Shown here: piece by piece, positions 23,225-34,522 of the stretch
Position numbering within the stretch: the stretch's first letter is position 1
Layout: each line of letters begins with the position of its first letter
From: Lepidostoma basale
Taxonomy: Eukaryota > Arthropoda > Insecta > Trichoptera > Lepidostomatidae
Direction of reading: 5' to 3'
Assembly: GCA_022606425.2 (NCBI GenBank)
Contig: JAHDVF020001023.1
Coordinates: forward strand, 558,001 to 622,000
Length of the DNA: 64,000 nt
The notes under the pieces: generated by a model
Database searches by the model: none
What the model saw: the letters and a program-made list of their open reading frames with translations, nothing else
What the model was told of the DNA's origin: nothing
Program-made: the position numbers and the translations under genes

Positions 23225-23612
23225 TTCTTCTTTTTGTGTCTTGTCAGGTCTCCCCAATGTTGACTTTCACTCTTCATAGTGATGACCTGGGGAAAAATAT
23301 CCAGAGTGGTATACCCTTGCCTTCTCTGGAGGATTTTCTGTCGGGGTTACCTTCCCTTAGCTGGGCGTATCCAGTTTTATGGCGCTGGAAGCTTGCCATT
23401 CGTCCTCTCTCTCTATCTGCGATGGTACTAAGTAATATGTGCCACATTGCCCGGGGTTCGCGGGGTCTTTAAAAAGACCTCTCGTGAACGCTAGAGAGTT
23501 TTGATAGTAGTGTTGCTGTTGTAAATGCAACATGGCGCCATACGACATTTTATAGAGGCATACTTTCCAGCAAAACATACCCCATCGTAGCCCTACTACC
23601 CTTTTGAACCCT
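23225..23612 (-). repeat. Family D repeat, copy 1
   Basis: About 385 bp very similar to 47895-48292 and less so to 49865-50250. The minus frame (23357-23578) includes AMLHLQQQHYYQ and KDPANPGQCGTYYLV. The conserved peptide-like pieces suggest a retroelement coding end, but I do not recognise a domain, and the opposite orientation is possible. Confidence 0.6.
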
Positions 23613-23749
23613 ATTATTTAAATATAATATGTAATATATTTTTGTCTGTTGGTTGGTGTCCCCTTTTTGGTCTTTCCATCCATTATAGTCCATGTTTGAT
23701 CTGCGTGTGGTGTGATACAAAGTTTTAAAATATTATTTAATTTATGGAT

Positions 23750-24155
23750 TTATTTATAAGTCCTTATTATGTATATGATAGAGTGACAAATGCAAATATA
23801 AGAAGTGAATGTGGTGCGAATGAAAGTATTATGAACAAAATAAGGAAAGGGTCATTAAGATGGTTTAGACTCATGGAAAGAATGAGTAAAGACAGAATGG
23901 TAAAGAAGGTATATGTAAACGGCGTGAACGGAACTAGAAATAGAGGAAGGCCAAGGAAAACGTGGCACGATCAAATCAATCAAATATTGAATGTCGGTCA
24001 CGTGAGGAGTCGGAGAAATCGACGTGCGTGCATGACAAGATGTATGAATGTGGAGGAATCGAGAGAAGTATGTCAGGACAGAACAGTGTGGCGTTCCATT
24101 CTTTCTGCCTACCCCTCCGGGGAGACGACGTGATGGTAAGTTAGTTAGTTAGTTA
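23750..24155 (+). mobile_element. Family A copy with open frame
   Basis: Frame 23744-24133: YDRVTNANIRSECGANESI, RWFRLMERMSKDRMVKK, RNRGRPRKTWHDQINQ, RRACMTRCMNVEESREVC and WRSILSAYPSGETT, then a GTTAGTTAGTTAG tail. Uninterrupted but 5'-truncated. Confidence 0.87.
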
Positions 24156-24235
24156 GTATTATAAATTTGTGCTTTTTAAAAGATTTTTAAGTAATTTGTG
24201 ATACCTTTATTTTAACAAAAAGCTTCGCAAGTTTT

Positions 24236-24380
24236 CATTTTCTTCCCGTGGTGTTTTCGTTTATGCGACCTGGCGTGGTTTATTCTGAGTTCTGTACTCG
24301 CGTCACACCGAAAGTACGTGCCGGTCAAAGAGACTGGAAACGGAACGGAGAATCGTATTCACAAAAGAACGTATGTAAGT
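24236..24380 (+). other. GC-richer block with donor-like end, possible noncoding exon
   Basis: Single-copy sequence (GCGACCTGGCGTGGTTTATT...) ending near AACGTATGTAAGTCG, which contains consensus 5' splice sites. A 65-codon frame crosses it without known content. Could be an alternative first exon or noncoding element. Confidence 0.2.
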
Positions 24381-24639
24381 CGTTAGTTCTGTCAAGTGAA
24401 CCGGTAACAACGCTGCATCGTACTTTTCAACGAATACACTTTTAACGATAAAATCTTTCAATTTATTTCTTGTAGGTATTCAACTTATGATTTGAATTTT
24501 ATTATATGAATATTTTTAGCAATTATGAGCGATCGTAAAATTTGTTAAAAATAATATACCTATGAGAAATTAAACATATTTTTTAAATTGTATGAAGAAT
24601 GTATAGAAAAATGTTTAAATTATTATTATTATTATTTTT

Positions 24640-25095
24640 ACTTCTACGACCCTTATGTATAGAAGCGAAGCATGGAACTGGCAATAGAAGGATGAAAGTA
24701 GAATAAATGCAGTAGAAATGAGATCTCTTAGACGAATGTGTGGATACTCAGTGTCGAATGAAAATATAAGAAGTGAATGCGGTGCGAATGATGGTATTAT
24801 TAACAAAATAATAAAAGGATCATTTAGATGGTTTGGATATATGGAAAGAAAGAATGGTAAAAAAATTATAAGTTAATGATGTAAATGGAACAAGAAATAG
24901 AGGAAGACCGAGGAAAACGTGACACGATCAAAAAAATCAAATATTGTATGTCGGCCACGTGAGGAGTCAGAGAAATCGACGCGCGTGCATGACACGATGT
25001 TGAGGAAGCGAGAGAAATATGTCAGGAAAGAAAAGTGTGGCAGTCCATTATTTCTGCTTACCCCCTCGGAGAGACGGCGTGATGGTTAGTTAGCG
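24640..25095 (+). mobile_element. Family A copy, multiply broken
   Basis: CTACGACCCTTATGTATAGA start, then SEAWNWQ, RRMCGYS and RWFGYMER pieces in shifting frames, ending GGCGTGATGGTTAGTTAG. Confidence 0.85.
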
Positions 25096-25124
25096 AATTA
25101 CCCATGTTTCATGAAGGAACCACG

Positions 25125-25412
25125 TTACAAATTTGAAGAGATTCTCAGCAGATTTGAAGATCATAGGCACATACACAACACCATAAAAGAGGGGCGCGCG
25201 AGATGGATTGGTCATGTGTTGCGACACGAATGTTGGAGGGACTAATCGAGGGATCGATTGGCAGAGAACGACCTTGCCAGGAGTACCTGGACCAGATTTA
25301 CCGAGATATGGGCTGCACCTCTTTTGCGGAGTTGAAGAGAGTTGCCGAGGACCGACCGGAGTGGAAGAGGAGATGCGTCGCCTTGCTGCATACCAATCTT
25401 TAGATTGAGGCC
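25125..25412 (+). mobile_element. Family F non-LTR RT C-terminus
   Basis: Frames in pieces: ARWIGHVLRHE, then LIEGSIGRERPCQEYLDQIY, RDMGCTSFAELKRVAEDRPE and WKRRCVALLHTNL. It has the GHVLRH and 'yldqi..dmg..sy.elKrlAeDR..WR' layout of another arthropod RT tail; one frameshift after GHVLRH. Confidence 0.82.
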
Positions 25413-25984
25413 CTAGAAGAAGACATCTGCTTTACATTTTTTCCTTATATTTAGTTTCAAAATCTATGATGTATTTCGAAATTATACGAATATAAAATAC
25501 AATACTCCAACAACTATTGTTAACTATTGTACATAATGCAAAATAAAAGAATGCGAGTTATTATAACAAGCGAATAGCGTAGGAAGTTTTTATACTTATA
25601 TTGCAAATGAAAGACCATCTGACAAACAATAGAAAATGATATTATGTTTCAAAGAGATTCTCTCTCACAACTGAAAGAAAATAATATAACTCAACAAAGT
25701 AGTGAAGTACGCGCAGGGAGCATCTGTTTATAAATTAGATCTTAGCTGGAAAAGGGTATTGTCTTTCCCTTTATATTCGCGATTGCAGTTCTAAACAGAA
25801 CATTCTTGCATCTCAAATGCTCTGCGAGAAGCTATATAAAATATAATCAATTTACTCCCTAACGCCATTTCCTTTAAGTTCAATTCTCACTCTGCTTTTC
25901 TCTCCGCATTCACTACGATTGAGTAGGAACTTTTATCGTTATTTATGAACTTCAAGATTTCGATTATATTCTTCATATTTTTCT

Positions 25985-26540
25985 ACTTCCTTATTGTAGA
26001 CTTATGCGGTCTGTTCTCCAGAGTGTTGCTCCTCCTGTGAGGTAGATTCCCAGCTGTCCTTCCATTTTTTAGGAGGTTTTCCACGAGGACGAATCCCATG
26101 AGGTTGATTATGCAATGCAATATAGGGGAGTCTGGTAGTGGCCATTCTCTGAACATGACCGTACCAGTCCCTTTTTCGCTGTCTGTTCCATCTTATAATA
26201 TCCTTAACCTCACATATCTCTCTTATTCTGGTGTTCCTCACGCGATCCCTCATTGTCTTGCCCGGTATCGTCCTCAGTCTCTTCATTTCGGAAGTCCTCA
26301 AAACTTGTTTTGTCCTTACTGTGTCTACCCTTGCTTCGACGCCATATGTTATTCTTGGTCTTACGCATGCTTTATAGATTCTCATCTTACTCTTAATGAC
26401 CATGTCTTTGTTCTTTCATATTGTGGATCTTAGAGCCCCAGAGATTGCAGCTGCCTTGTTTACTTGGGCATGTATTTCTTCCGGCAGATCAGCTCCCCTC
26501 ACCAGGTCTAGATACTTGAAGGTCCTGACCTGTTGATTAT
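25985..26540 (-). mobile_element. Family B copy, best preserved
   Basis: Minus frame 26002-26403 of 133 codons: MRIYKACVRPRITYGVEARV, RDRVRNTRIREICEVKDII, RKRDWYGHVQRMATTRLPY, RPRGKPPKKWKDSWES, with stop after SGEQTA. Upstream part continues without a stop-free frame to 26540. Confidence 0.87.
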
Positions 26541-26599
26541 ATTATTAGTTGAAAAAAAAACAGTTATAATTTGTTAAATAAAAATAAAAAAGATCATTT

Positions 26600-26720
26600 C
26601 TCATCACAAAACTTACTTACTCTTTTAACAATCATGTTTCGAAACTTTCATATCCTTCTTAAATGTATTTTTAGTATTTTTACACCAAGGAAGACCATAT
26701 AAAGTACGAAACAAATTCAT
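26600..26720 (-). repeat. Degraded hammerhead-like repeat
   Basis: Minus strand TTAAGAAGGATATGAAAGTTTCGAAACATGA resembles the 18018 and 57289 motifs but has lost the CTG of the core and most of helix II. Confidence 0.3.
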
Positions 26721-26876
26721 ATAATTACATATAAAATAAAAGGTTTTTTAATATTTATTTAAAAGTAATTTATAATTTTGAAAATTTTTTGAGTGTTTAA
26801 GATTTAAAAAATATAGTTTGATTAATATTTTGTTTTTTGATTATTAAAGAAAGTTAAATTATAGGCGACTACTTTT

Positions 26877-27105
26877 AACTTACCTTCGCGCCATCTCCCC
26901 GAAGGGGTAGACAGGATTAATGGATCGCCAAATTTTTCCATCCTGACATACTTTTCTCGCTTCCTCTACATTCAGTGTCATGCACGCACGTCGATTTCTC
27001 GGACTCCTCAAGTGGCAGACATTAAATATTTGATTGAATAGTTTTTTTTTTGCACGTTTTCCTAGGTCTTTCTCTATTTCTTGTTCCGTATACTTCGTTA
27101 ACAAT
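26877..27105 (-). mobile_element. Family A fragment
   Basis: Reversed 3' end from ACTTACCTTCGCGCC to the NEVYGTRN codons. Ends exactly where the next foldback begins. Confidence 0.8.
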
Positions 27106-27492
27106 TATTTTTATTTTACAAGGATTAATTGTATCTCAATAGAGACGAAGATGCAAGTTGTTTTCTGGGAACAGAAGGTGTTTAATTAATAAAGGTTTTC
27201 TGCTTAATGCTTTCTAATCTTAATATAGATGACGCTAGTGTAGAGTGAACATAATATTGTGAAAATATTTGTAGAAACCTACCATATATACAAGTTCCAA
27301 AAAGTTTGTCAGACGTGGTGGTCATAACGGCGGAATGGGGAATGTTGTTAAACGTGAAGCGATCGCTCAACCCAACCAATGACAGGTCATAAGTCCTGTA
27401 AACGCCTCGGCCACCACCTTCTGTTCCCAGAAAACAACTTGCATCTTCGTCTCTATTGAGATACAATTAATCCTTGTAAAATAAAAATAATT
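27103..27492. mobile_element. Palindromic element, ATTGTATCTCAATAGAGACG family, copy 1
   Basis: Inverted arms 27103-27180 and 27415-27492 (78 bp) look identical. The right side continues with ACCAATGACAGGTCATAAGT, also in copy 2 (39381-39868), while the left side has lost that part. No coding capacity. Confidence 0.75.
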
Positions 27493-27574
27493 TATCCGCA
27501 ATGGGTGAAATCCAGTATTTGTCTACAAGAATTTGTATACATTCAAAATGTAATTATTTTTATTACAATTCTAT

Positions 27575-27660
27575 CTTCATCCATTCATTCCATGTGTCCA
27601 AACCATCTTAATAGCCCTTTCATTATTGTGTTCATAACACTTCCATTCTCACTGAAAATC
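27575..27660 (-). mobile_element. Family A fragment, very short
   Basis: Complement of the VMNTIMKGLLRWFGHMER segment only. Confidence 0.6.
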
Positions 27661-27689
27661 AGTAAATAATGATAACCATGCTAATGTTA

Positions 27690-28105
27690 TTTACTTACTA
27701 CATATGGCCATACAACTCTTGAAGAGTTTTAGCCTCCTTGATGATTTTCCGCCAAGTTCCTCGATCCTGCGCCTTTTGCTTCCAGCAATCCGGTTCGCCC
27801 AACCTAGCCAGGCCGGTCAGAACATTGTCCATTAGGTTCTGTCTAGGCCTTCCTCGAGGTCTTATTCCAGTCGGTCTAGACGCGTATGGGGTCTTGGTTG
27901 CTCTGGTCTCTTCGGTTCGGTATACGTGCCCAATCCATGCTAGGCGACCGGCTCTCTAGTGCTCGTTATAAGGGGCTGCTGAGTCATCGTATGGATCTCT
28001 TAGTTGGTCCTATGTCTCCAAGTTTCCGCTGCAACACCGGGTCTGGGTCCCAGGATAATTCTAAGTATTCTATTCTCAAACCAGTAGCTTCTTTGTTGTT
28101 ATTTT
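27690..28105 (-). mobile_element. Family G non-LTR RT C-terminus
   Basis: Minus-strand pieces: LAWIGHVYRTEETRA, then RPTGIRPRGRPRQNLMDNVL, LGEPDCWKQKAQDRGTWR and KIIKEAKTLQELYGHM. This is the GHVxR, RGRPRxxxMDxV and W...AxDRxxWRxIxxeAKtL layout of yet another RT tail family. Only one copy in the window. Confidence 0.8.
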
Positions 28106-28109
28106 AGCC

Positions 28110-29160
28110 ATGCTAAAAAAAATCTGTTTTCAAAAGTTTATAAAAGAGTGTTTTAATTTTTAAAAAACGTCATGGAATTCCTAAGTGTTAATTTAAGATT
28201 TTATATTATTCACAATTATTTCTAGAAAACAGATCATAAAGATAAAGTCAATGTTTCTGTTTTACAGAAACAATATAAATCCAGGAGAGGACGTATGTTA
28301 AAGTATTAAAAAAATGTGGATATGTACCTCGAGGACAACTACTATATATCGCATGTTTTTATTCTCTCTGTGCGGTGGAAATTTATTCTCCTTGTGACAA
28401 GGAAACATGTTATTTCTCTCCCAGAATTAAATCGCGAACAAAATACACTTAGCCCAAGACCTATCTGAAATGTTCCAGTTTTCATTTGAGCGACACTTCC
28501 TAGTTTTGTATTCAGATGTATCATTTATAATTCAGATCAACGACGAATCACATGCGCCGAAGGAAATTATGTCAATTTTCCGTAATGTGTTTGAGACCTA
28601 ACTACTACTTGCAAAGGGGGCGTAGCACAGTGTTTCAGATCGCAATATTACGAGCTACTTTTCATTATTCTGTAAAATTATTATTTTGAAATCTTTATTC
28701 TTATAAAAATTATATGTCTGTTGAATTCTACGATAGTAACACATATATCTGTCTGTCTTTTTCTTCTTTTTTTATTAATATGAGACCGTAAAAGTCCCTT
28801 TGCAGCTCGACTAATAACAACCAGGAGTATATAGATAGAAATAGAAGTATTTTTTAATATTGAATATTAAATTCATAGATAGCGGCAATATAAGCTTAAA
28901 AGTATTTATTTATTATACTTTTAAAATGTTCGGCAAGTTTCTAAATGAATTCATCTATCGAGATTGCAGTGCAGTAGTTGTGATCCTGGTCCATGAAGGC
29001 GCACCAAGCGATAATCGGATAGCCTTATTTTGCAGGATTTGGTGTTTCCGAATGTGACTCGACCCATAAAACCTTCTTCTTCTTTTTAATTTAATAGTAA
29101 AACCAAATGATTTTACTGAAATCTCTTGATGGAAGTTCATTTTAAATAATAATTAAATAA
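28110..29160. other. AT-rich sequence, nothing recognised
   Basis: Short opposite-strand frames at 28342-28524 and 28955-29140 have no known content. Confidence 0.4.
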
Positions 29161-29164
29161 AACG

Positions 29165-29345
29165 ATGTTTTTTAACTACTTCCACTTTTGTCTTTATTTA
29201 GACAGCGACCGGTTTCGCCAGGCTCGCTGGCATCGACAGACTGGTGACCAACAGACCAGTCTGTCGATGCCAGCGAGCCTGGCGAAACCGGTCGCTGTCT
29301 AAATAAAGACAAAAGTGGAAGTATTATAGTTAAAAAAACATGGTT
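29165..29345. repeat. Foldback with two complete hammerhead-like cores (ACCGGT type)
   Basis: Inverted arms of about 75 bp (ACTACTTCCACTTTTGTC ... complement). Minus 29207-29239 and plus 29261-29293 both read CTGTCGA - T - GCCAG, loop CGAGC, CTGGC - GAAA - CCGGTC, a perfect 5-bp helix II. Bases before the core (CAGT) can pair with those after the cleavage site (GCTG), giving a 4-bp helix I in both copies. Only A6 of the core differs from CUGANGA. Confidence 0.6.
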
Positions 29346-29349
29346 TTAT

Positions 29350-30790
29350 TTAATTATTATTTAATTTAATAGATCTGACCGATCTGATTCGAAGTCTTCT
29401 GGGATGATGATTCCAACTGTTTCAGCCGCGGTCCGCGCTCGTCATGAGGGCGACGCGAAATATTCAATTAAACAATTCGGCAAATTTGGTGGAATTCCCA
29501 ATTCTCGACATTTTTGCGCTAACAATCATGTATGCTGACAAAATTCCAAGAATTTAGCGACTTTCGGGTCAATAATTGTTTTCTTTCCAAAAACAGACCG
29601 TGGTGGTTGTCCAGTCTCAATATGGATATTACCGAAACAGTTGAAATTAGATATTTAATATTATCCCAAGGAAAATAGTATTCGTTTTTAATGTTTCGCT
29701 GTTAAATAAGTAATCGTTTTTAAATTGGTGAGTTTTCCATTTTCTCAAGATGGTTAAAAATTTTCAAAAAAATCTGATGTATTAAGGGAGCCGCGGGAAA
29801 ATCTGATGTTATAAGGGAGCCGTAAATCGAAAAAGATTGGGAACCTCTGCTCTATAGAGTTATGACGATGCACAACAGTGAAAAAACTCGCGTTTACGCA
29901 AATATATAAAGTATAGAAAGTATCATGTCTATTCAGTAAAATAAAAAAAATATCTCCCTTAAACTATAATATAATTTCAACTTACTTTTAGTTTGGAACA
30001 ACCTGTAATAGAAATATTCAGTTTCAATAATAATTCATCGATATTTAATTTTCCAACTTGTAATTTAGGTCATGACTTTTTGACTTTTTTAGTTGATAAA
30101 TGCACTTATGGTATTAGTAAAAAAAACTTCACCTAGTGTAGTATATAATTTACGTATGACCGAAATATTCACACTAAAACTTCAAATATGTTATAATTCT
30201 TGATATAAGATAGTTTAGAAAATGGTGCTTTCATACAATTTATTATATTGCATTGTATTTAAATACATACATTTATGTACTATGTACCGGTCGCTGTCGA
30301 AGTATAGACAAAAGTGGATGTAGTTAAAAACATTGTTTTATTTCATTATTAATAAATAATCAGTTTTGCCTATGATGTACTGGTATTATGTAAAAAAAAA
30401 ATATCATATTGAGCGAATATCCTAGATCATATATTTTTTATACGAAAAATATGTTTAAACATTAAAAATGTTTCATTCTTATCAATACTCAGAATTTCAT
30501 AATAAACTTGTGGGCATATCATCTGCATGTTACATGATATAGCTAAGAGCAAAGTCAGATGTGTATATCCCTGAGGGATTTTCCTTCGAACATGGAAAAT
30601 AGATTACGATTTATTGTCGAACGTTATATTTCGTATAATAGTCATACATTGCGCAACATTAACTAATCTAAAAATAGCTAAACATTTTTCTATAATTATA
30701 AGACAAAATAACATCACGTAAGTGACCGGTATTGGTTTAGTGATAAGATGTTTGGGTCTAAATCTAATAAATCATAAATACGATTTTTTT
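29350..30790. other. AT-rich sequence with one repeat fragment
   Basis: 30285-30345 has a truncated ACCGGTCGCTGTCG motif with the GACAAAAGTGGA arm. Otherwise nothing. Confidence 0.45.
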
Positions 30791-30794
30791 ATTA

Positions 30795-31150
30795 ATTAAA
30801 ACACTGTTTTTTCCACTTTTAAGTTTATTTTTCTCGACATGGATCATCGAGAGAACGATATAAACTATAAAGTTTTTATTTAATTAAAACACTGTTTTTT
30901 CCACCTTCGAGTTTATTTTTCTCGACATGTTTCAAAGCCTTACACCTTCATCATCGGGAGAATGATATACGAGTATACTATTATATAAAGTTTATATCAT
31001 TCTCCCGATTATATAAAGTTTATATCATTCTCCCGGCTTCGAAGCATGTCGAGAAAAATAAACTCAAAATTGGAAAATCGGTGTTTTAATTCATAAAAAA
31101 TTCGTCATTATGGAATTTCACAGAGTTAATGCCTTACGTTTATCTAAAAT
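30795..31150. repeat. Rearranged foldback, GACATGTTTCG family
   Basis: Two consecutive reversed left arms (30820 and 30910), the first with its core deleted. The second has minus 30923-30957: CCGATGA - T - GAAGG ... GCTTT - GAAACATGTC. A right arm at 31030-31075 also lacks its core. Looks like slippage or recombination between arms. Confidence 0.5.
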
Positions 31151-31435
31151 TAAATCAAAAATAGTTAATAAATCAAAGGGTCATGAGTTTGATTCTAGGC
31201 TGGACTTGCACAAATGCTTAGTCTAGATTAATATCTGTATAATCGATCGAAATCTTTTTTATTAGTAGAAATAATATTTTTCATATTATTTAATGTCTAA
31301 AAGTTACTTTTATTTCATTTCGATTTTATATTTTTTTCTATATAGAGGATTCAAATAATGATTCAAATCAAAACTGCACATCCTGGAACAAGGGTATTGC
31401 GTTTCGTTTTCCATTTATCAAATAATACTTAATTG

Positions 31436-31490
31436 AAGGCGTAGGCAGAATGGATGGACCGCCATACTGCTCTGTACTGACGTACTACTC
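31436..31490 (-). mobile_element. Family A fragment, very short
   Basis: GGCGTAGGCAGAATGGATGG resembles the reversed 3' end. Confidence 0.45.
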
Positions 31491-31499
31491 AAGATTCGT

Positions 31500-32300
31500 C
31501 GGTTTTTTCAACTTCGAATATGCTTTCGTTAGTCTTCCACGGCTTGATTATTATATCTAAATAATCACATTGTTTAAAGCTTGGCGTCTTCGTAAGAGGA
31601 GGGCTGACCTCAGATGATGGGATATATAATATATGAATCCACCGTTATGTAGATATAAACTTTGTGCTCGTGCTGAGACATTAATTTATAACAGTTTTAT
31701 AACCAAATGAATTATTCATATTTGTTTTTCTAATAATTAACATATCACAATTGGAAGAAGATTGGTATTAATCAGATTTCTGGTATATACTCGTATTCAT
31801 TTCTGAATATATTTGTTAGCAGAATGCCGTAATTTCCGCAATCAACTCTTTATATTATTGCCTTCAAAAAACCCTGTTGCTATAGACAACCCCCTACCCA
31901 TTGGATTTAACGAAGGCTCGTATTCGCCCACCTTATGTATCACTGCATTAAAATATTGAAATGAATATAAAAGGACACATTCGATAAAAAAAATAATCTC
32001 TTTGAACGGAGACCGCTCATTCTACGTCAACGAACACAAAGGACACAGGGGATTGTACGCGGGCATTTACATAGCAATTCTGGCTGGAATGGAAAACAAA
32101 ACAAATTGCCACGTTTTCCAGGACATTTATTCTGGACAACTGCTACGCACACAACACTGCACTCAAAGCACACAGAAATTTGCATCTTATCCGTATTTTG
32201 AATAAAAGCTTAAATGTATAATGTGATATCACAAAAGAAATTTGCTTCACGAAAATAAAAATATTAAAATTGAAATTAACATCATTCTAATTTTTATTTA
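31500..32300. other. Unique sequence, no recognised gene
   Basis: A 67-codon frame at 32002-32205 is in slightly GC-richer sequence but shows no known domain and no clear splice context. Confidence 0.35.
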
Positions 32301-32319
32301 TTTAATTAATTAAATACGA

Positions 32320-32520
32320 CCTTCGTGGCAGAGTATCAACAGCGATGACTGTCAGACCAAAGGTCACGTGTTCGATCCCCGGCGATGACATTGTGAAAAA
32401 AAAATCAGGCTGCCTTTGGTCTAGTAGAATTCACATGATAATAAAAATGGCGATGGACTTTCTCACTATCACATGCCATGAAAATTATACAGTTTTTAGT
32501 CTTAAATAATCTATGGATAT
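32320..32520 (+). repeat. tRNA-derived SINE (family S), 5' part
   Basis: ACGACCTTCGTGGCAGAGTA (A-box-like TGGCAGAGTA), then GTGTTCGATCCCC (B box), then the CACATGATAATAAAAATGGC body. Not a tRNA gene: the cloverleaf is not intact. Confidence 0.72.
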
Positions 32521-32551
32521 TGAATAATATTGTAATTTCAAAAACTAATTA

Positions 32552-33070
32552 ACTAACTAACTAACCATCACGCCGTCTCCCCGAAGGGGTAGGCAGAAAG
32601 AATGGACTGCCACACTTTTCTTTCCTAACATATTTCTCTCGCTTCATCAACATTCATACATCGTGTCATGCACGCGCGTCGATTTCTCTGACTCCTCACA
32701 TGGCCGACATTCAATATTTGATTTATTTGATCGTGCCACGTTTTCCTCGGTCTTCCTCTATTTCTGGTTCCATTTACATCATTAACATATAATTTTTTTA
32801 CCATTCTTTCTTCATTCATTATTTCCATATGTCCAAATCATCTTAATGATCCTTTCATTATTTTCTTCATAACACCATCATTCGCACCGCATTCACTTTT
32901 CATTATTTTCATTCGACACTATCATACACATAGTATCCACACATTCGTCGAAGAGATCTCATTTCTACTGCATTTATTCTACTTTCATCCTTCTTTTGCC
33001 AGTTCCATGCTTCGCTTCCATACATAAGGGTCGGTAGAAGAACACCATTGTGCACTGCCATTCTAGCTTT
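32552..33070 (-). mobile_element. Family A copy with full local 5' end
   Basis: From (CTAA)n complement to ...CACTGCCATTCTAGC. Shares the same 5' boundary as 10408, 11350, 54388 and 55540. Small frameshifts; frame piece 32625-32828. Confidence 0.87.
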
Positions 33071-33079
33071 TTTTTGGAT

Positions 33080-33945
33080 ATAATATATAAGTACGTTTGG
33101 TTATAATTTCAAAAGGTGTGTAATACCCGAATAGAGAATGTTTGGTAGCTGACACTGTTATTTTTTGTATTAAAAAAACGGGGTTTGAACACTTCATTTT
33201 AGCTTCATCGGTTCTTTTGAAAAACCATAATCAGCAATAAAAAACACTGGGTGCGAAATTATTAGTATTTTCGTAAAATTTCTTAATTATTATTTTTTAT
33301 TAATCTCGTGAGATTCGAAATTTTAATTAAATAAATTGTCTTTAATCGCACCTTCATAAAATAAAAATTAAAACGAATGCATTTTAGCGACTTAGCATAG
33401 TATTCCCCGAAGGCCCGCGGTTCAAGCATCACTCCAACCTTTTTGCCTAACGACGGAAGTCCGGATTTAATTTCCATTATGGGACAAGCGCTATTTCAAA
33501 AAGCCCTCACATAATACCCCACGTACCAGAGAGCTTACTGCTGATTTGGAAACAACGTGAATACATGAAGTATTTGTGTATGCATTTGAGATCATAATAG
33601 ATATTTGAATTATGAAAATTGAATTAACTGTCATGTATAATTTTCCCCGGCCATGATATGGATTTACCACATTAGAGTAATCATCTTAACATAATTTAAA
33701 TATTAGTGTAATTGTGTTCATTAATTCGATTAAAAACTTATGTTACTATAATTTATGAGAATAACACTTTTGCCTTTCAAATGTCATTGGGTTCACATTT
33801 GATAAAGCCTTAGAAATGTAAAACATTAGTCATTCCTATATTTTATAATTTCTAGATAATGGGCGTTTTCATTTGCATGGAGTTTTACATAACTATTTAA
33901 GAAACAATAAATTATATTAATCATTTAGATCCTTATATAAACTAA
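33080..33945. other. Unique AT-rich sequence before the Shroom exon
   Basis: No gene. A degraded CATTTGATAAAGCCTTAGAAAT repeat fragment lies at 33790-33830. Confidence 0.45.
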
Positions 33946-33965
33946 TTGTGGTATTTTTTTTTCAG

Positions 33966-34522
33966 GCGCCATAATGCTGTCCTGGCGATGGGGATGGATG
34001 GCCACGAAAGGGGATCTCTGGAAGCCAACTTCGGCAGTTACAAGAAGATCAACGGCTCTTTGGACAAGTCACCGGTGCAGCAGGGCTCGTCTGAAGAAAC
34101 TACCCCCACTGCACAATCCCCTACTAAGCTTGAGCCACTCCTGGAAGATAGGACCAAACTGATCATCCCCGACTCCCCCGCGCCTCTTCCTCATGCCTTC
34201 CAAGAAATTGATCAGACAAGTGACGACTCTATTAGTCTAGAATCTTCCCCGAGTTGTGCTGAAAATGTGTCCCTCGCGTCGGAATCTACCGAAAAAGATT
34301 TCGCCATGCAAATATCCGTAGAACCAATAGTGCCTGTCGAAGTAGTTGTCACTCCAGAACCAGAAGCCTCGAGCCCGTTGAAGGCTCCATCTGTCGCCGA
34401 GAGACCGAAACTGCAGAAACTGAAACCTCGGACCCTCTTGCCGGAAGAGCTGCTCTGGCAGGCGATGCTCTCTAGCCTTACCAAGTCCATCTCGGCCGAG
34501 AGCGTTCTACTGAGCCTCCTCT
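33966..34522 (+). CDS. shroom: Shroom, internal coding exon (linker region before ASD2)
   Basis: Coding exon of 557 bases. It follows a pyrimidine-rich acceptor ending in CAG at 33963-33965 and ends at a GTATGT donor. It opens with the third base of a codon and ends with the first, so an upstream coding exon must exist; a shorter isoform could instead start at the ATG at 33988 (MGMDGHERGS). The roughly 185 residues are low-complexity, acidic and Ser/Thr/Pro-rich, as expected for the disordered linker of Shroom proteins. A basic stretch near the end (RPKLQKLKPRTLLPEELL) leads into a helix-prone segment that may be the start of the ASD2 region. Base composition is much richer in G+C than the flanks. 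The Shroom assignment rests on the two downstream ASD2 exons and on matching splice phase, since this linker is not conserved by itself. Confidence 0.8.

Noticed and set aside
26098..26433. 111-codon plus-strand frame (also 2908-3186 and 58845-59165)
   Set aside because: Antisense of family B; its recurrence reflects repeat copies, not a protein family.
32002..32205. 67-codon frame as an upstream Shroom exon
   Set aside because: No acceptor/donor pair in the required phase and no similarity I can recognise.
32320..32395. tRNA gene
   Set aside because: A- and B-box-like sequences are present but no intact cloverleaf; the same head recurs with a SINE body elsewhere.
33974..34490. Frames of 62 (+) and 92 (-) codons
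   Set aside because: Shadows of the Shroom exon in other registers.
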